Below the pieces are notes generated by a model that saw only the letters and a list, made by a program, of their open reading frames with translations, was not told the origin of the DNA and did not search any database. Position numbers and translations under genes: made by a program. From Nemertoderma westbladi (taxonomy: Eukaryota; Xenacoelomorpha; Nemertodermatida; Nemertodermatidae), in assembly GCA_032718475.1 (NCBI GenBank), contig JAUCBJ010001166.1:1-64000 (forward strand): a stretch of 64,000 bases of DNA, read 5' to 3'. Shown here piece by piece: positions 23,334-34,399 of this stretch. Positions within the stretch are counted from its first letter, which is position 1. Each line of letters begins with the position of its first letter.

Positions 23334-23436
23334 CGGTAGTGAACGGTAGTTTATGATCGTTTGTGAAACTCAACTCTTCGTGGCTAGACAATTGCCGCAA
23401 ATTTGTATGGATCGGGTGGTGTGGGAATATTAAAAC

Positions 23437-23640
23437 TCGCCACAAACCCCTTGGCAAGCGAGTAACATTAACAAAAGGGTTATCTCCAGAGGAGATACAA
23501 CATTATGTAAAAACCTGTCATAAATCCTTGGACGAGTTAGTAACAAATGTAAAGGGGTTATCTCTGACGGAGATACAGAAAATAAAAGGACCTCGTTACA
23601 AATTCCTAGACGAGAAAACTTCGAAAATTTAGGGTTAACT
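23437..23640 (+). repeat. Three-copy coding-like repeat, ~30 aa
   Basis: A plus-strand frame contains degenerate repeats: TRHKPLGKRVTLTKGLSPEE, then TCHKSLDELVTNVKGLSLTE, then PRYKFLDEKTS followed after a stop and frameshift by LTLDEIQQS. Each unit is about 87-90 bp. It could be an exon of a repeat protein or a decayed coding minisatellite. It lies on the far side of the LINE at 22428-23333 from the coding-like segment at 21790-22261. Confidence 0.3.
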
Positions 23641-24870
23641 CTAGACGAGATACAACAATCCCAAAGCCTGATAATAAAACATAATCAGGAAGGATAATCA
23701 GGAAACATAATCCACTTTTAAAAAGAGATTTCATCTTTGGAAAAGACTGTGATGGACAAGTCGTCTCTAATCTAATTCCTCTCAATCAGAACATTGCATT
23801 TCAGATGGCAGTAGTTGTTACTGTTACTGTTACTGTGTAGATGTACCGTATATGGCATTAAAATCAGCATTATCTACTCTACTAGACAGTAGTTCAGCGG
23901 GCAGCTCGTTACTGTTCTCTATTGTCACCAATGATCGCATTAATTTATATACCGAAACAAACCACTAATTTAATGTAACAGGGTATATTCTCATTACTTT
24001 ATGCTGTTCCCAGATTGCTGGTGTACGAAAATAAACGAAATAAATAAATAACAAAAAGTCTCTGGGGAAATTTTCTTTGGGGGATGAATGCTTTAAAGGA
24101 CTAGCCGAGGTTCATCTGGACATGGCCTGTAAGATGGTAAGCCTACGAATGAGTCTGTGTACCTTATCCTCTACTAATATGTATTTGAGTCTGAGTACTT
24201 TATATAGCAAAGGTATACAATACAAATTTTAACAAAGACACAAATAAATTATAAACAACCCTAGTTACAGGAAAATTAAATATGGTTATTTAATTTAATT
24301 TTGTTATAAAAAAAACTGTAACAAAAATTTTCATATTTTTCTATTTTGTTAACTGGATACTATACTTATTCACCAATAGCGGGCTTTCCAATGTTTAGAA
24401 TGCAGCCCAATCCAGGTCTGGCCAGGTAAATTGCCCCTGTGTTATAGATACTTTATGTAAATAAATAAATAATTTTAAAAGCAAAATTGAGTTAAATTCA
24501 TAAATTCATTTCAACAATTTCATCAAATTAAATTCATAATATATCAATGTTAACAAATACAAGGGTCTATTAAAGTAGAAGGGTACTATGGCAGTGTTTT
24601 CTAACCAAAACAATAAATGAAACTAGATTTCGTAATTACAGAAAGAAGTAGGTTTCATTGTTACCTAACAAAAACAGAAAAACTAAACTATATTTCATAA
24701 TTAACTGAAATTAAATGGAGTGGATAGGCCCATGCCCAGGTTACTATGGTGGTGTTTACTAACCAACAAATAAAAAAGGAGCAAGCTACAGTATTATGGT
24801 GGTTACTAAAAAATAATGCAAAAAAAGGAAATAATGGAAAAATTAGTGATTTAAACACGTTCACTGCTGG
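23641..24870. other. No gene seen; GGTTACTATGG-type repeats
   Basis: AT-rich sequence with a short (CTGTTA)n tract near 23818. Repeated blocks around GGTTACTATGGTGGTGTT near 24580, 24738 and 24795 may be subterminal repeats of the adjacent piggyBac remnant. Confidence 0.35.
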
Positions 24871-27318
24871 TGCCCGCCCACAAGTGGGTCCCGCAGCAGG
24901 CTACAAATATTTCCTGGCCCACACCTGTGCCAGTGGTTTATGAAAACCAGCTTAAAAAAAACAAAAATCATGCATTTTAAGCATATTGTCAGGGCTCCAA
25001 ACCAACATATAATTGGAGCTTTGTTATCTAGTCTTGCTTTGGGTGGGTACCTCAGCAAGTGTATTCTATATGCTTGATTTGGGTGGTTACCAAATGTGTG
25101 TACCACAGCAAGAGTAAAATATTTAATAATCTATTTTGTTTTATATCAGAGAATATAATTATATGCCAGCCGAGAATAATTATATAATAGGGCCTAATAA
25201 AACATTGAGAGAAGTTATGTTTTAACTGTACCAGTAACGTCAAATTTGAATTTAAAAAAAATAAATAGTATGTGCGAGTTTGTAAAAATTTCGGCAAACC
25301 ACTGATATGAGCGGCAAAAGCGTGTGCAGGAGATATACAGTTCGTGTGGACAATCCTTGCAGAAGGTTATGACTTTCTTATGGTTCTTTTTTGCTTCCTT
25401 CAGTGAAACACCGGAAGCTCTTTTGTTTAGGTAGAAACTGCTACAGACTCCACGGACAATCCCCGCCTTTCTGTATTTCTTAAATATGCGATGCTGTTGT
25501 TGATGAGTTGATATTGGCTGGAGAAAACTCCTAATGGCAGATGCAGTTGCTCGATGGATATCCTCTTTGTCTGATCCTATGAGCAATCGATTGGCCAGTG
25601 ACTCAGGGAATTCGAGCTGCAAGGGTTTCTGGACTGCAAAGTACTTATATTAAATGACACTGGAATTTACCACAGAGGACCTCTATCACAACCTTCTTGT
25701 ACCAATGCACAGTCTTTCTCAATGTTGTATTATATGAAGTTAGTTGGTCAGAAAGATCTACCCCTTTTTAGCTATGTTATAAGCCAAAACCGACTTTGGC
25801 TTATGAATCGATTATTCTTTATTCTTCCCAATGTCTGCAAACGATGTACCATGATCAGACCTAGTTGTAACCATCTGTACATCCCGACAATCATGCCACT
25901 TCAGCACCCGAACACCTTTATCATTCTCCCTCCTAACAGTTTCTCCTTTCCGAATCTTTGCATTCATCACCTCTTATGGATTCCCCCGCCTCCCCTTCCA
26001 TAAAGTACCATAAATGTATGAGAGCCTCAGCAAGATTTACACTACTGTAGAAGTTATCCATAAAATATGTATGGTGTGATTTAAATAATCCTTCAGCTAG
26101 TTCAATGACAATCGCATGTGCTAGACCTACTTGCCCCTTTCTCTGCTCGTCCTTTCCTGAATAAACAGACATATTCAAGGTAAATCCCTCAGGGGTACAC
26201 AGCTGGAATTCCATTATATCATATTTATGTGATTTGCCAGGTATACACTGCCTGAAGATCAACCTACCACGATATGGAATCATCGACTCATCAATCACAA
26301 TGGCTTCCCCTGGGATGTAGTTACACCTGTAGCACTGAACTATCTGATCTAGGAAGACCATAACTTTCACTAAATGATCTTGACCTAAGAGTACTATTAT
26401 CAGAAAAGTATTAAAAATAAGAATCAATTTCTCGATACACTCTCCCTGATAATTTGATTACCATATATCTTACTGTTTGACCAATAGTGGGCGATTTTGG
26501 GCATAAGAAAGATTCCCATAACCAAAGGACCTCTATTAGAATTTCTACCTCTCTTTTTGTCCTATCACTCCACTTATTAATCCTTGAATTCTTTTAGAGT
26601 GGAACCTTACTTCTGATCTTTTGTCCAGCATAACAATTGCTTTCCTTTAATTAAAATAATATCATAGACTTTGTCAGTTATAAACAACCTCCAAACATCA
26701 TATGGTATAACTGGTCATTTTGGACCTGTAGGAGTCGGCTGTAGTTGAAGACCAGAAGTTGTTATTCCATTGAAGGGGATAGCAGGTCCTAAATCAGTCT
26801 TGTAATGCGAAGATTAATTAGTAGGCCTAATAGGAAGATCTTCCTCTTCTGTAGAGGACTGTTCCATTCCAGAGTGATTCCAGGATGACTCTGTCATGAT
26901 AGAGTCATCACTGGCAAATGACAGCAACAGTGAACTGTCAATCACTATCTGATGACAATTCGAAACTATCATCATTATCTGTTGAAAATCCATGAAAACA
27001 ATCTTCTACATTCAATATCCGGATATTGGAGAGTGTAGTACCGGTATTGAGTAGCCATACTGTAAAATGTGAAGAATGGTGTGTTGTAGGGTAGCGTAAA
27101 TTGAGGCTAGAATAGACCACATAACATTACAGATCTTTTTAGGAAAACTGTGGCAGTATCCACAGCATCAGAGTATATATATCATAATAGAATATAATAA
27201 AACAATAGGATACACTATACTGGGTGGCATTTTCCTGGTGGGTACCAAAGTGGTACCCATAGCAAATAATAATCCATACAGAAGATATTTGCTATGGGTC
27301 CCACCGGTGGGTACCCCC
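24871..27318 (-). mobile_element. Decayed piggyBac element
   Basis: Transposase pieces on the minus strand (25215-27120) are bracketed by sequences sharing GGTGGGTACC: left copies at 25042-25051 and in variant form near 24873-24935, right copies at 27237-27246 and 27309-27318. Right-side DNA also contains a hairpin of ACCCATAGCAAATA (27255-27268) with TATTTGCTATGGGT (27286-27299). TTAA target duplications and exact terminal repeats could not be defined. Confidence 0.55.
25215..27120 (-). pseudogene. piggyBac transposase pseudogene
   Basis: Reading the minus strand from right to left, there is an acidic N-terminal region (about 26890-27000, TEEEDLPIRP and DNDDSFELSSDSD). A region with MPKIAHYWSNSKIYGNQII follows (about 26450-26520). 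The catalytic core AIVIDESMIPYRGRLIFRQC to YFMDNFYSSVNLAEAL (25990-26290) keeps two of the piggyBac catalytic Asp motifs. After a frameshift come VRVLKWHDCRDVQMVTT and SVLAYNIAKKG with DLSDQLTSYN. The C-terminal part PLQLEFPESLANRLL ends in a Cys-rich FCKDCPHELYISC (25300-25620). Several frameshifts and stops break it, so it is non-functional. A 135-codon frame at 25215-25622 is its C-terminus. Confidence 0.85.
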
Positions 27319-27369
27319 TTCTCTGAAAATATTGATCCAAAATATTAACCAATCATACAATAATAGCTC

Positions 27370-27665
27370 AAATTAATTTAATTCAATTGCCAATGCAGTA
27401 ACGGATGTAGTGCACAAAGTTGCTGTAGAACCTATGCTTCAGCCCCTTTCAGGTGAGTCATTCCAACACCAGTCCACTTCTACCAAATCACAGGCCATAC
27501 TTGATATCTCGGTCTGCGGCCTTGTTGTGGAGTCAGTTTGAGAAAGTTTATCTGGACGTATCGCATATCAGTGTTCCATACACTAGCAGCAACAAATGCG
27601 GCAATGACTTTGGAGGCGCCCCACACTGTTCGCACTTTTAAGACTTCGATAATTTTCGCAATCAA
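27370..27665 (+). pseudogene. Retroelement C-terminal nuclease-like fragment, copy 1
   Basis: The plus strand encodes VVHKVAVEPMLQPLSGESF, then AILDISVCGL, and after frameshifts LWSQFEKVYLDV and RISVFHTLAATNAA. The order VEPxLQPLSGE, then LDIxxxGxW, then DVRVF matches a C-terminal region I know from many invertebrate retroelement ORFs, where it follows a zinc knuckle. The alternating acidic positions resemble a PD-(D/E)XK-type core, but that is inference. Frameshifts make it a remnant. The same sequence recurs in copy 2. Confidence 0.55.
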
Positions 27666-28020
27666 ACTTTATTATCACAGAAATCGTGCTTAAAGTTGCC
27701 AACTTATTAACATCAAATATAATTCAAACTAGGGCAGTGTATGACCCAAAGGGAATCTGAAATATATCGGCCGACTAAAATAGGCTCTATATGTATCATT
27801 CAATTGATTCTCGCTATGTCAATCGCTAACAACTATGTCAATGTACATACAGTTCCGTTTCAGGTGTTGTCCTCCAGATATCAGACAGGTCTAAGTCTCC
27901 ATAGTACCCATAGCAAATAATAATCCATACAGAAGATATTTGCTATGGGTCCCACCGGTGGGTACCCCCTTCTCTGAAAATATTGATCCAAAATATTAAC
28001 CAATCATACAATAATAGCTC

Positions 28021-28316
28021 AAATTTATTTAATTCAATTGCCAATGCAGTAACGGATGTAGTGCACAAAGTTGCTGTAGAACCTATGCTTCAGCCCCTTT
28101 CAGGTGAGTCATTCCAACACCAGTCCACTTCTACCAAATCACAGGCCATACTTGATATCTCGGTCTGTGGCCTTGTTGTGGAGTCAGTTTGAGAAAGTTT
28201 ATCTGGACGTATCGCATATCAGTGTTCCATACACTAGCAGCAACAAATGCGGCAATGACTTTGGAGGCGCCCCACACTGTTCGCACTTTTAAGACTTCGA
28301 TAATTTTCGCAATCAA
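28021..28316 (+). pseudogene. Retroelement C-terminal nuclease-like fragment, copy 2
   Basis: Identical in layout to copy 1 because it lies in the second unit of the 646-bp duplication. An ATG upstream (27983) gives a 69-codon frame through VVHKVAVEPMLQPLSGESF that ends at the same frameshift. Confidence 0.55.
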
Positions 28317-28549
28317 ACTTTATTATCACAGAAATCGTGCTTAAAGTTGCCAACTTATTAACATCAAATATAATTCAAACTAGGGCAGTGTATGACCCAA
28401 AGGGAATCTGAAATATATCGGCCGACTAAAATAGGCTCTATATGTATCATTCAATTGATTCTCGCTATGTCAATCGCTAACAACTATGTCAATGTACATA
28501 CAGTTCCGTTTCAGGTGTTGTCCTCCAGATATCAGACAGGTCTAAGTCT

Positions 28550-29340
28550 TATGGTAATTACAACAAATTACTAACAAAAATCATAGTTTGCACACCCTTT
28601 ACAGGCATGGTATATTAAAATAGGCTGATAAGAAATGGTGCATGAATTGCTGACTTGAGACAATTTTGTTCATAAATAAGGAGTTTGTAGGCTCACATAA
28701 GTTGGGGCTATAAAATAACATGTATGCTCATACAAACCAATTGATGTGAACCGGAATCGCTAATTAACCCCCCAATGCTTACCTCTTATGATACAAATAA
28801 CAATCACTTAATGTGCAATAGTTAATAATTCTGCGATATATCCATTTATCATAACAAATATTTAAGTTAATCAGCAAATATTACATACAAATAAAGCATT
28901 AATCAGTCAATGCAGTCTGCAAGAAGCATAGTGCAGACAGCAAGTATAAATCAACACCGCGTATATCAACTCCGTGCAATCAGCGCCATTAACTAACTAT
29001 GATTCTATGCATTTGGCCAAGATGTTAACTAGGCAAAAACCATCTTGCTTCTATCAGCAAAAACCGAACAATGAACTTCCGGCCTAGCTAAATCTAAGAA
29101 ATCATGACGTCATAGCCAGTTGCTTATCAACCTCCAATTGAAGGATGCCATGCGTCATTGGTTATGCTCCAACCAATCCCAGCTGAGCAAGGAAAATGAA
29201 AATAGATTCTATTGGCTGTTTTATTCTGATGTGTACTGGAATCGAACACATCAGGGCATGTGGATCTGACATTTTTTAGAGTTCTGGGAGTAGGACTAGC
29301 TTATCACTAATAAATTGTGCATTTTAGGCCGCAGAACTTT
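28550..29340. other. No gene seen
   Basis: AT-rich sequence with no coding frame or repeat I can support. Confidence 0.45.
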
Positions 29341-29346
29341 TTACAC

Positions 29347-29460
29347 ACACCACGACGCACTGGAATGGTTAATGGGAATGGCCCCATCAATGCATCAGTT
29401 TGTAAAGCGGTTGACGTACTAGCTGCCTGACTTTCGTGAAATCAGTTATTCTGATTTGAT
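29347..29460 (+). pseudogene. Ty3/Gypsy-type RNase H fragment
   Basis: The plus-strand frame reads HTHHDALEWLMGMAPSMHQF, then VKRLTY, a stop, and LPDFREISYSDLIS. This matches the end of the RNase H domain of Ty3/Gypsy-type elements (HTDHxALxWL, then a helix and LxxFxFEIxY). Stops and the short length mark a remnant; protease, integrase and LTRs were not found nearby. Confidence 0.45.
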
Positions 29461-29894
29461 ATCCTGATTATGTAGACAGATAAGTTTCGCTGTCCTTTGG
29501 TCCAACCTGATGTGTCTGTTGGGAGCTCGCTCAGCTTCCAAGCGCCTGTTCACCATGCAGTAGCTGATACATCGATTCAGCTGGCAAACGCCGAGACAGA
29601 TACAGGGTTGTGGTATAGGTTGGATATGACTGGCGGGTTGTATTATCTGTAGCACTTTAAGGACAGCAACTCCTGTACCGGTCACAAATTTAGACTTTGA
29701 ATAAATTTATTAATTGTGTTATTGCCTATCTCCAACCTTATGTGGCGTGGTGATCTAAACAAGATTTAATTTGGTGATTTTAATTACATTGGTAATTATT
29801 AATAAAATGCGGATAAAAAACTAATTGACACTAATAATAGTAATATTTATTACAAGCATAAATGTGCTAAAAAAAAATAGGTATGTACTTTAGC
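29461..29894. other. No supported gene
   Basis: This may be a downstream part of the same Gypsy-like remnant, but I cannot align it to a domain. A frame of 79 codons on the minus strand is a shadow. A/T-rich sequence follows to 29894. Confidence 0.3.
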
Positions 29895-30960
29895 ACCCTA
29901 AAGGTGCTGGAGGAAGCACTAGTGGAGCTGTTTCTGCCCGCTGTCATTGGTGGTGAAATATCCCCAGCAGAGCACAGTTTATTTGTGCTCTCCCCCCGCA
30001 ATGCAGTATTAGGTCTGAGGAACCTGTAACAGAGGCTTCCTTTTCATACTCGGTATCGCGGGCAGGAATGAGGTCTCTAACTGAGTCAATCCTGGGAGAT
30101 CGTGTGTTCTCCCTAACAGAACACCTTGGCTGCATACAGCCGGGGCGGAAAGTGGGATGGGAGCAGCAGCTGGGAAAGGAGAAGGACAGTTTCGATGCAG
30201 TGCTGGAGGATCTGTCGCCAGATCGATGACGGGTAGTAAATCGCACTGCTGATTTCCACATGAGCGGTTGGATATCCTCCCTCCCTCTGGCCAACCACCA
30301 GCTCGATCTTTCCCCACTGGAGTTCAGAGACGCACTCGCGATCCGCTATGGCCGCCCCTTGGCGTTGGTGCCAAGCCGGTGCGATGGATGCGGGGCCACC
30401 TTTGATTTAAATCATGGTTTAAATTGTTAAAAAGATGGCCTCGTTTTCCAGTGACACAACGAACTTCGGGACGTTGTTGGCGACCTCGCCGCTCGTGCCT
30501 CTGGGCAGCTTAACGTTGTCTGCGAGCCTGTAGTCCGGGAGGGCCAGGGGGTAGATGGGGCTGCATTCGGGGTGCATTAAACCCACAGACTCAGGCGTTG
30601 TTAGATATTAGGGTTGTAAACCTTGACGCCGAGTCATATGTGGGTCACTCCCCGATGTCTGTACTTGAGTCAGCCGAAGACGAGAAAAAGCGCCTCTATG
30701 TGGATGCTATCTCTCTCTGCTCAGCATGGGGATTTTTCTCCATTCGTGGCTTCCTGTGATGGAGTCCTAGCCCCACAGGTGAACCACCTCTTCCGAGTGG
30801 TTGCAGACTGACTACACAGGTCATAGGGGCATCCCTTTAGCGTGACGAAGGGCTGGGTCCGAACCATCATTCAGTTCGTGATAATCCGCGGGGCCTCCCA
30901 CTGCCTTCGTGGCTCGAGGTTAAAGTGGAGCAGCAGCCAGGCCTTTGAGGATGGTGCAGG
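29895..30960 (+). pseudogene. Retroelement C-terminal zinc knuckle and nuclease-like region
   Basis: Translation in shifting frames gives SILGDRVFSLTEHLGC (about 30085), MSGWISSLPLANHQLDLSPL with FRDALAIRYGRPL (30260-30350), and a knuckle CDGCGATFDLNHGLNC (CX2CX7HX3C, about 30382-30429). HNELRDVVGDLAAR follows, then a VCEPVVREGQGVDG block, DVRVVNLDAESYVGHSP after a frameshift (about 30610), and FFSPFVASCDGVLAPQVNHL (about 30735-30795). This layout is known from the C-termini of many eukaryotic retroelement ORFs. Several stops (for example after LSPDR near 30226) and frameshifts make it a pseudogene. Its higher GC content distinguishes it from neighbours. Confidence 0.65.
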
Positions 30961-31085
30961 TGATCAGAGGGGGGGAGTGGGGGTGTGGTTATCGCATTGA
31001 GATGCGCCATATATCTAGGGGAGGGGGGTGACCGTTCACACCCACCTCCGGGGGGGAGACAACCCCCCCCCCCCCCCCACCCCCC
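30961..31085. repeat. G- and C-homopolymer cluster
   Basis: Runs of G (30969-30975, 31045-31051) and a C tract at about 31060-31085 with two interruptions follow the retroelement remnant. Confidence 0.6.
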
Positions 31086-32239
31086 AGAGATGGATACATT
31101 GCAATTAATGTATGGTATGTAGACTATAAAAGCTACGAATACTAGCCCGTGTTTCAGATCGAGCTCACCTAATGTTGAAAGCCCACTGTAGGATAGTCAC
31201 TCTATTTTGGTGAGATCCAGTCGTGTTAAAATATCAGAGAGGTGTATCATCAGAACAGATTAAGGGTATATTAATGAGATCGATGGTGGATCATTGCGCA
31301 CATATAATAAATAATACATTGTTCGTATCGCAATCTACAACGTATAACAATTAACTCAGTGAGTAAATAACGTTCCAATTTATTATTTTTTCTATGGTAT
31401 AACAATCTTAAAATATCCGGCGAAATAAAATTTGTCTCCTTATAAACAAAGCCTATATTACTTACTATCAATAGCAATCTAATCTAGTTTTACCCCAATA
31501 ATAGCGGTATCAATTTGGCAATTTTGTCTTGTAATGTGCTCAAGCTGCAGTTTTAGTGGTTTGAATACGTGCAGAAATAAGAATCACAAATCGGAAATCA
31601 GAGATTTTAAAAATAGATTTGTGTAGTCTATATATCATTATTATAAGGGCCCACCTGCATTCAACTGCTTTGGTACACAAACAGCTGAATCAATTGCAAA
31701 GTGTAGTTCAAGTAGTTCATTCTAATAAACGGCCTTGTAAATTACTTTGGGTATTATTTATATATTGTTTACATAGCTCTTGTTTTATTTAGTGAAGGTA
31801 TAAATAGACACAATCAATCATGCTAATGATATATTTCGCGCTAACCAATATCATTACTGGCATTGAACAGCTAGCCTGACTAATACACGGCAACATTAAT
31901 TATGAAACAGCACAATATTTTAATTTTAAACAGCAGAAAAATAAACTAGAAGCCATCACATACATAATTAAAGGTATAATAATATAAAAAGTACAGTCCG
32001 TCTTGTTAACCACACCCCCTAAAAAGCCAACCCATTTTTAAGATAAAATCCAAAAACCGTATTTTTAGCGATATTTGTGCAGAATTTAATGGCCAATCGG
32101 AATATGTGTGTCATGACTTCTCAGCATGTTTAATTTAGAATATATGACGATTTTACTATGGCATGTTACCATAAAAATAAAATTATTAGTGTTGCGAAAA
32201 AATGTGCTTCCCGATAAACAAACAGACGATGTTGCCGAA
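31086..32239. other. No gene seen
   Basis: AT-rich sequence without a supported feature. Confidence 0.45.
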
Positions 32240-32660
32240 CATCAAAACTGACAACGGAAATGAAATCAGCGACCCCAAAAATCCCCATATTGAAAATTTT
32301 AGCTACATTGTGTGTTTTTTTTTATGTTGACTGGCATTCGAACAGACAGAAAGACAGACCGACAGACGGCCAGATTAATAAATAGATAGACAAAATTAAT
32401 CCAAAAATCAAAACTGAAATCGGAAATAAAATCACCGACCAGGAATTCCCCCATAGCAAAACTTTTAGATATTTCGTGTGATTTATTATATTTTGACGGG
32501 CAAACCAGCAGGCAGGCAGATATTCCGACAGACAGCTAGACAGACAGACTAGATTTGACCAAACTTGAAAACTGACATCAGAATTGAAATCAGCAACTAT
32601 GAAAACCCCCGTAGTGAAAATTCCATCTATCTTCTTCCTTAAAACAAAAACATTCATATA
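32240..32660. repeat. Diverged ~160-bp tandem repeat, three units
   Basis: AAAACTGACAACGGAAATGA (32245) is echoed by AAAACTGAAATCGGAAATAA (32408) and AAAACTGACATCAGAATTGA (32566). Each is followed by ATCAGCGACC-like and CCCCATAG-like sequence and by a GACAGACAGAC stretch. The steps are 163 and 158 bp. Units are well diverged. Confidence 0.6.
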
Positions 32661-33000
32661 TGACTATAAAATAATTCATATTGGCTGTTACATAGAGACT
32701 GACCAATTTGCGCGGGAAGAATATTATTTCACATCTTTCCCTTCACTCAAAACCTATCTACTCCTTCATTTTTTTAATCAATTCGTTTGAAATTTTCAGT
32801 GAATGTTCTTGACATATTAAACAATAAAACGTGCTGACAGAATTTTGAAATTTTGCCGATAATATGAAGAAATATCGGCCAAAAATAAAACGCATTTTAT
32901 TTTTTAATTAACATTAGTCTTCTGATCAAAATTTAAAACTTGTTTACAAGTTTTATTGGCCAATATAATTTATATTAATTTAATTTAATTTTATATTATA

Positions 33001-33155
33001 ATTAGGGTTAGAGACAGGGTTACATAACAGTTAGGGTTTGGGCCTGACCAACTAACTCTAACCAAAAATAAACCTATAAATCCAAGTAAAACTGTCGAAT
33101 TAGCTACAGTTGTGTGTTACAGTTGTGTCATTATGGGGGGGGGGGGGGGGGGGGT
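33001..33155. repeat. Degenerate TTAGGGTT-like patch and poly-G
   Basis: TTAGGGTTAGAGACAGGGTT and TTAGGGTTTGGG near 33003-33042 are only a few irregular units, and a run of 20 G follows at 33135-33154. This is not a telomeric array. Confidence 0.4.
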
Positions 33156-33398
33156 GGGGGGCATTACACGCAAGGCAATTCGATTGTCTGGGGGCTAATT
33201 TTAGGGGGGCTGATTTGCCTGGGACACCGTCTTGCTGTGTAATTGCATTATGGATAGGATTATCTGGGAAAGTAAAAAGTAATGTACAATCATCATGTGG
33301 AAACAACCAACAACATACAGATCACACAACAATAGGAGTTGAGAATTGTATTCTGCCATCAATATTAATCTTTACATAGTTCATTAATTGTTATACAG

Positions 33399-33563
33399 GA
33401 AACGGTGGTTCATTTCCTTTCTAAACGATTTGGGGTTAGGGATGATGTGCACTTGCAGGCCGCTGCCTGGTTCCATCAACAAGCCAGAATAATCACCATT
33501 CGGTTTCAGGAAGAAAAACAATATAATGATTTTGTGTTTTTCTTGCCTACACTAACCGAATAG
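33399..33563 (+). CDS. Candidate exon without an ATG, 54 codons
   Basis: After an acceptor-like attaattgttatacag (AG at 33397-33398) a frame in phase with GAA runs 54 codons to TAG at 33561-33563. It reads ETVVHFLSKRFGVRDDVHLQ, then AAAWFHQQARIITIRFQEEK, then YNDFVFFLPTLTE. The amphipathic alternation and balanced composition look like real protein. RIITIRFQEEK is reminiscent of the RRM-like part of LINE ORF1 proteins, so a retroelement origin is an alternative to a host terminal exon. Being under 60 codons and lacking a start, it is easily missed. Confidence 0.35.
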   Translation, partial: ETVVHFLSKRFGVRDDVHLQAAAWFHQQARIITIRFQEEKQYNDFVFFLPTLTE

Positions 33564-33959
33564 TGTAGAATGATTCAAATATGTTCCTAGCTGCCAGTGT
33601 TCCTTATAAATTTCTTATTAAATTAACTTAAGCTAATATATCATGTTCAAAGTTCATACAGTAACAATATTTTTGAGGGACATATTTAATTTGAATTAAT
33701 ATAAGGGATTACCACTAATTTTCAGTTAATAATTTCAATAATAGCCCGCTCGCTGCACGTTATGGAGATTTCTCATTTCATGGCCTTGTATCATGGCAAA
33801 TACTTTAGTTGGGCGAATAATCGCCACATTTGCGGAAAGTGTATCGCTGTTTGAATTATTTGAGTTATTCTTGTTCTGCAGGGTTCCACCAATAGTGCTG
33901 TATTCAATCAGGTCAAGGCAGGTTTTCTGGGTTATTGATCCGGAAAACTTGCCGCCTCC
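33564..33959. other. No supported gene
   Basis: Two overlapping frames (33735-33971 minus and 33793-34005 plus) lack recognisable domains. Confidence 0.3.
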
Positions 33960-33990
33960 ATGCAGCCACAACGGGGGTTTGTGGCTGCAT
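33960..33990. other. Perfect 12-bp hairpin
   Basis: ATGCAGCCACAA (33960-33971) pairs with TTGTGGCTGCAT (33979-33990) around a 7-nt G-rich loop. It may mark a transposon end. Confidence 0.45.
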
Positions 33991-34137
33991 AGACCCTCTT
34001 ACTAAGGGTATAATTTGGCCTTGTTAATATGACCCCCCTTCGTGCTGGGGGAATCCCTTGGTACTGGGTTAAGGCCCAAACCCAGGGTGGCCAGATTGCG
34101 AAGGGGAGAGGGATTCTCAGGTTGGAGGCTAATCCTA

Positions 34138-34225
34138 AATAGTATATTTAAATGCAGACCATGCCTTGCATATTTGAACCATTTTCGCAGGTCTTCGAAA
34201 CCAAGATCCTAGGCAGCATGAAGTA
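34138..34225 (-). pseudogene. RTE-like LINE sliver
   Basis: The minus strand encodes CCLGSWFRRPAKMVQICKAW. This aligns with the thumb segment YLGSWFESSKKDIEVRKAKAW of the copy at 45960-46565. Flanking sequence is unrecognisable. Confidence 0.4.
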
Positions 34226-34399
34226 TTATACATGAGCATTAAGGCCACCAATTTGAAGATAGTGACAGTCAATGACCTGATGGGGAATACATGTTTACAG
34301 TCAGGATGTTGGTCTTTGTAGCATTTGCTAATAATACACAATAGGCCTACAGACATTGGATATTTTAAACAACCAGATAGTTTAAGAAACATCCAATTT

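Larger units (their letters stand above)
27253..28549 (+). repeat. 646-bp near-identical direct duplication
   Basis: Positions 27253-27898 and 27904-28549 are direct repeats offset by 651 bp with a 5-bp spacer. I saw only two differences (AATTAA/AATTTA near 27372/28023 and GCGGCC/GTGGCC near 27517/28168). Each copy begins with the hairpin at the piggyBac right end and contains a retroelement-derived coding fragment. Divergence this low means a very recent duplication or an assembly artefact. Confidence 0.95.

Noticed and set aside
24746-24943. 65-codon plus-strand frame
   Set aside because: Low complexity and overlapping the subterminal repeats of the piggyBac remnant; no domain.
30623-30811. 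62-codon plus-strand frame as an independent gene
   Set aside because: It is out of frame with the retroelement remnant whose motifs cover the same bases.
33001-33045. Telomeric TTAGGG array
   Set aside because: Only three or four irregular units are present.
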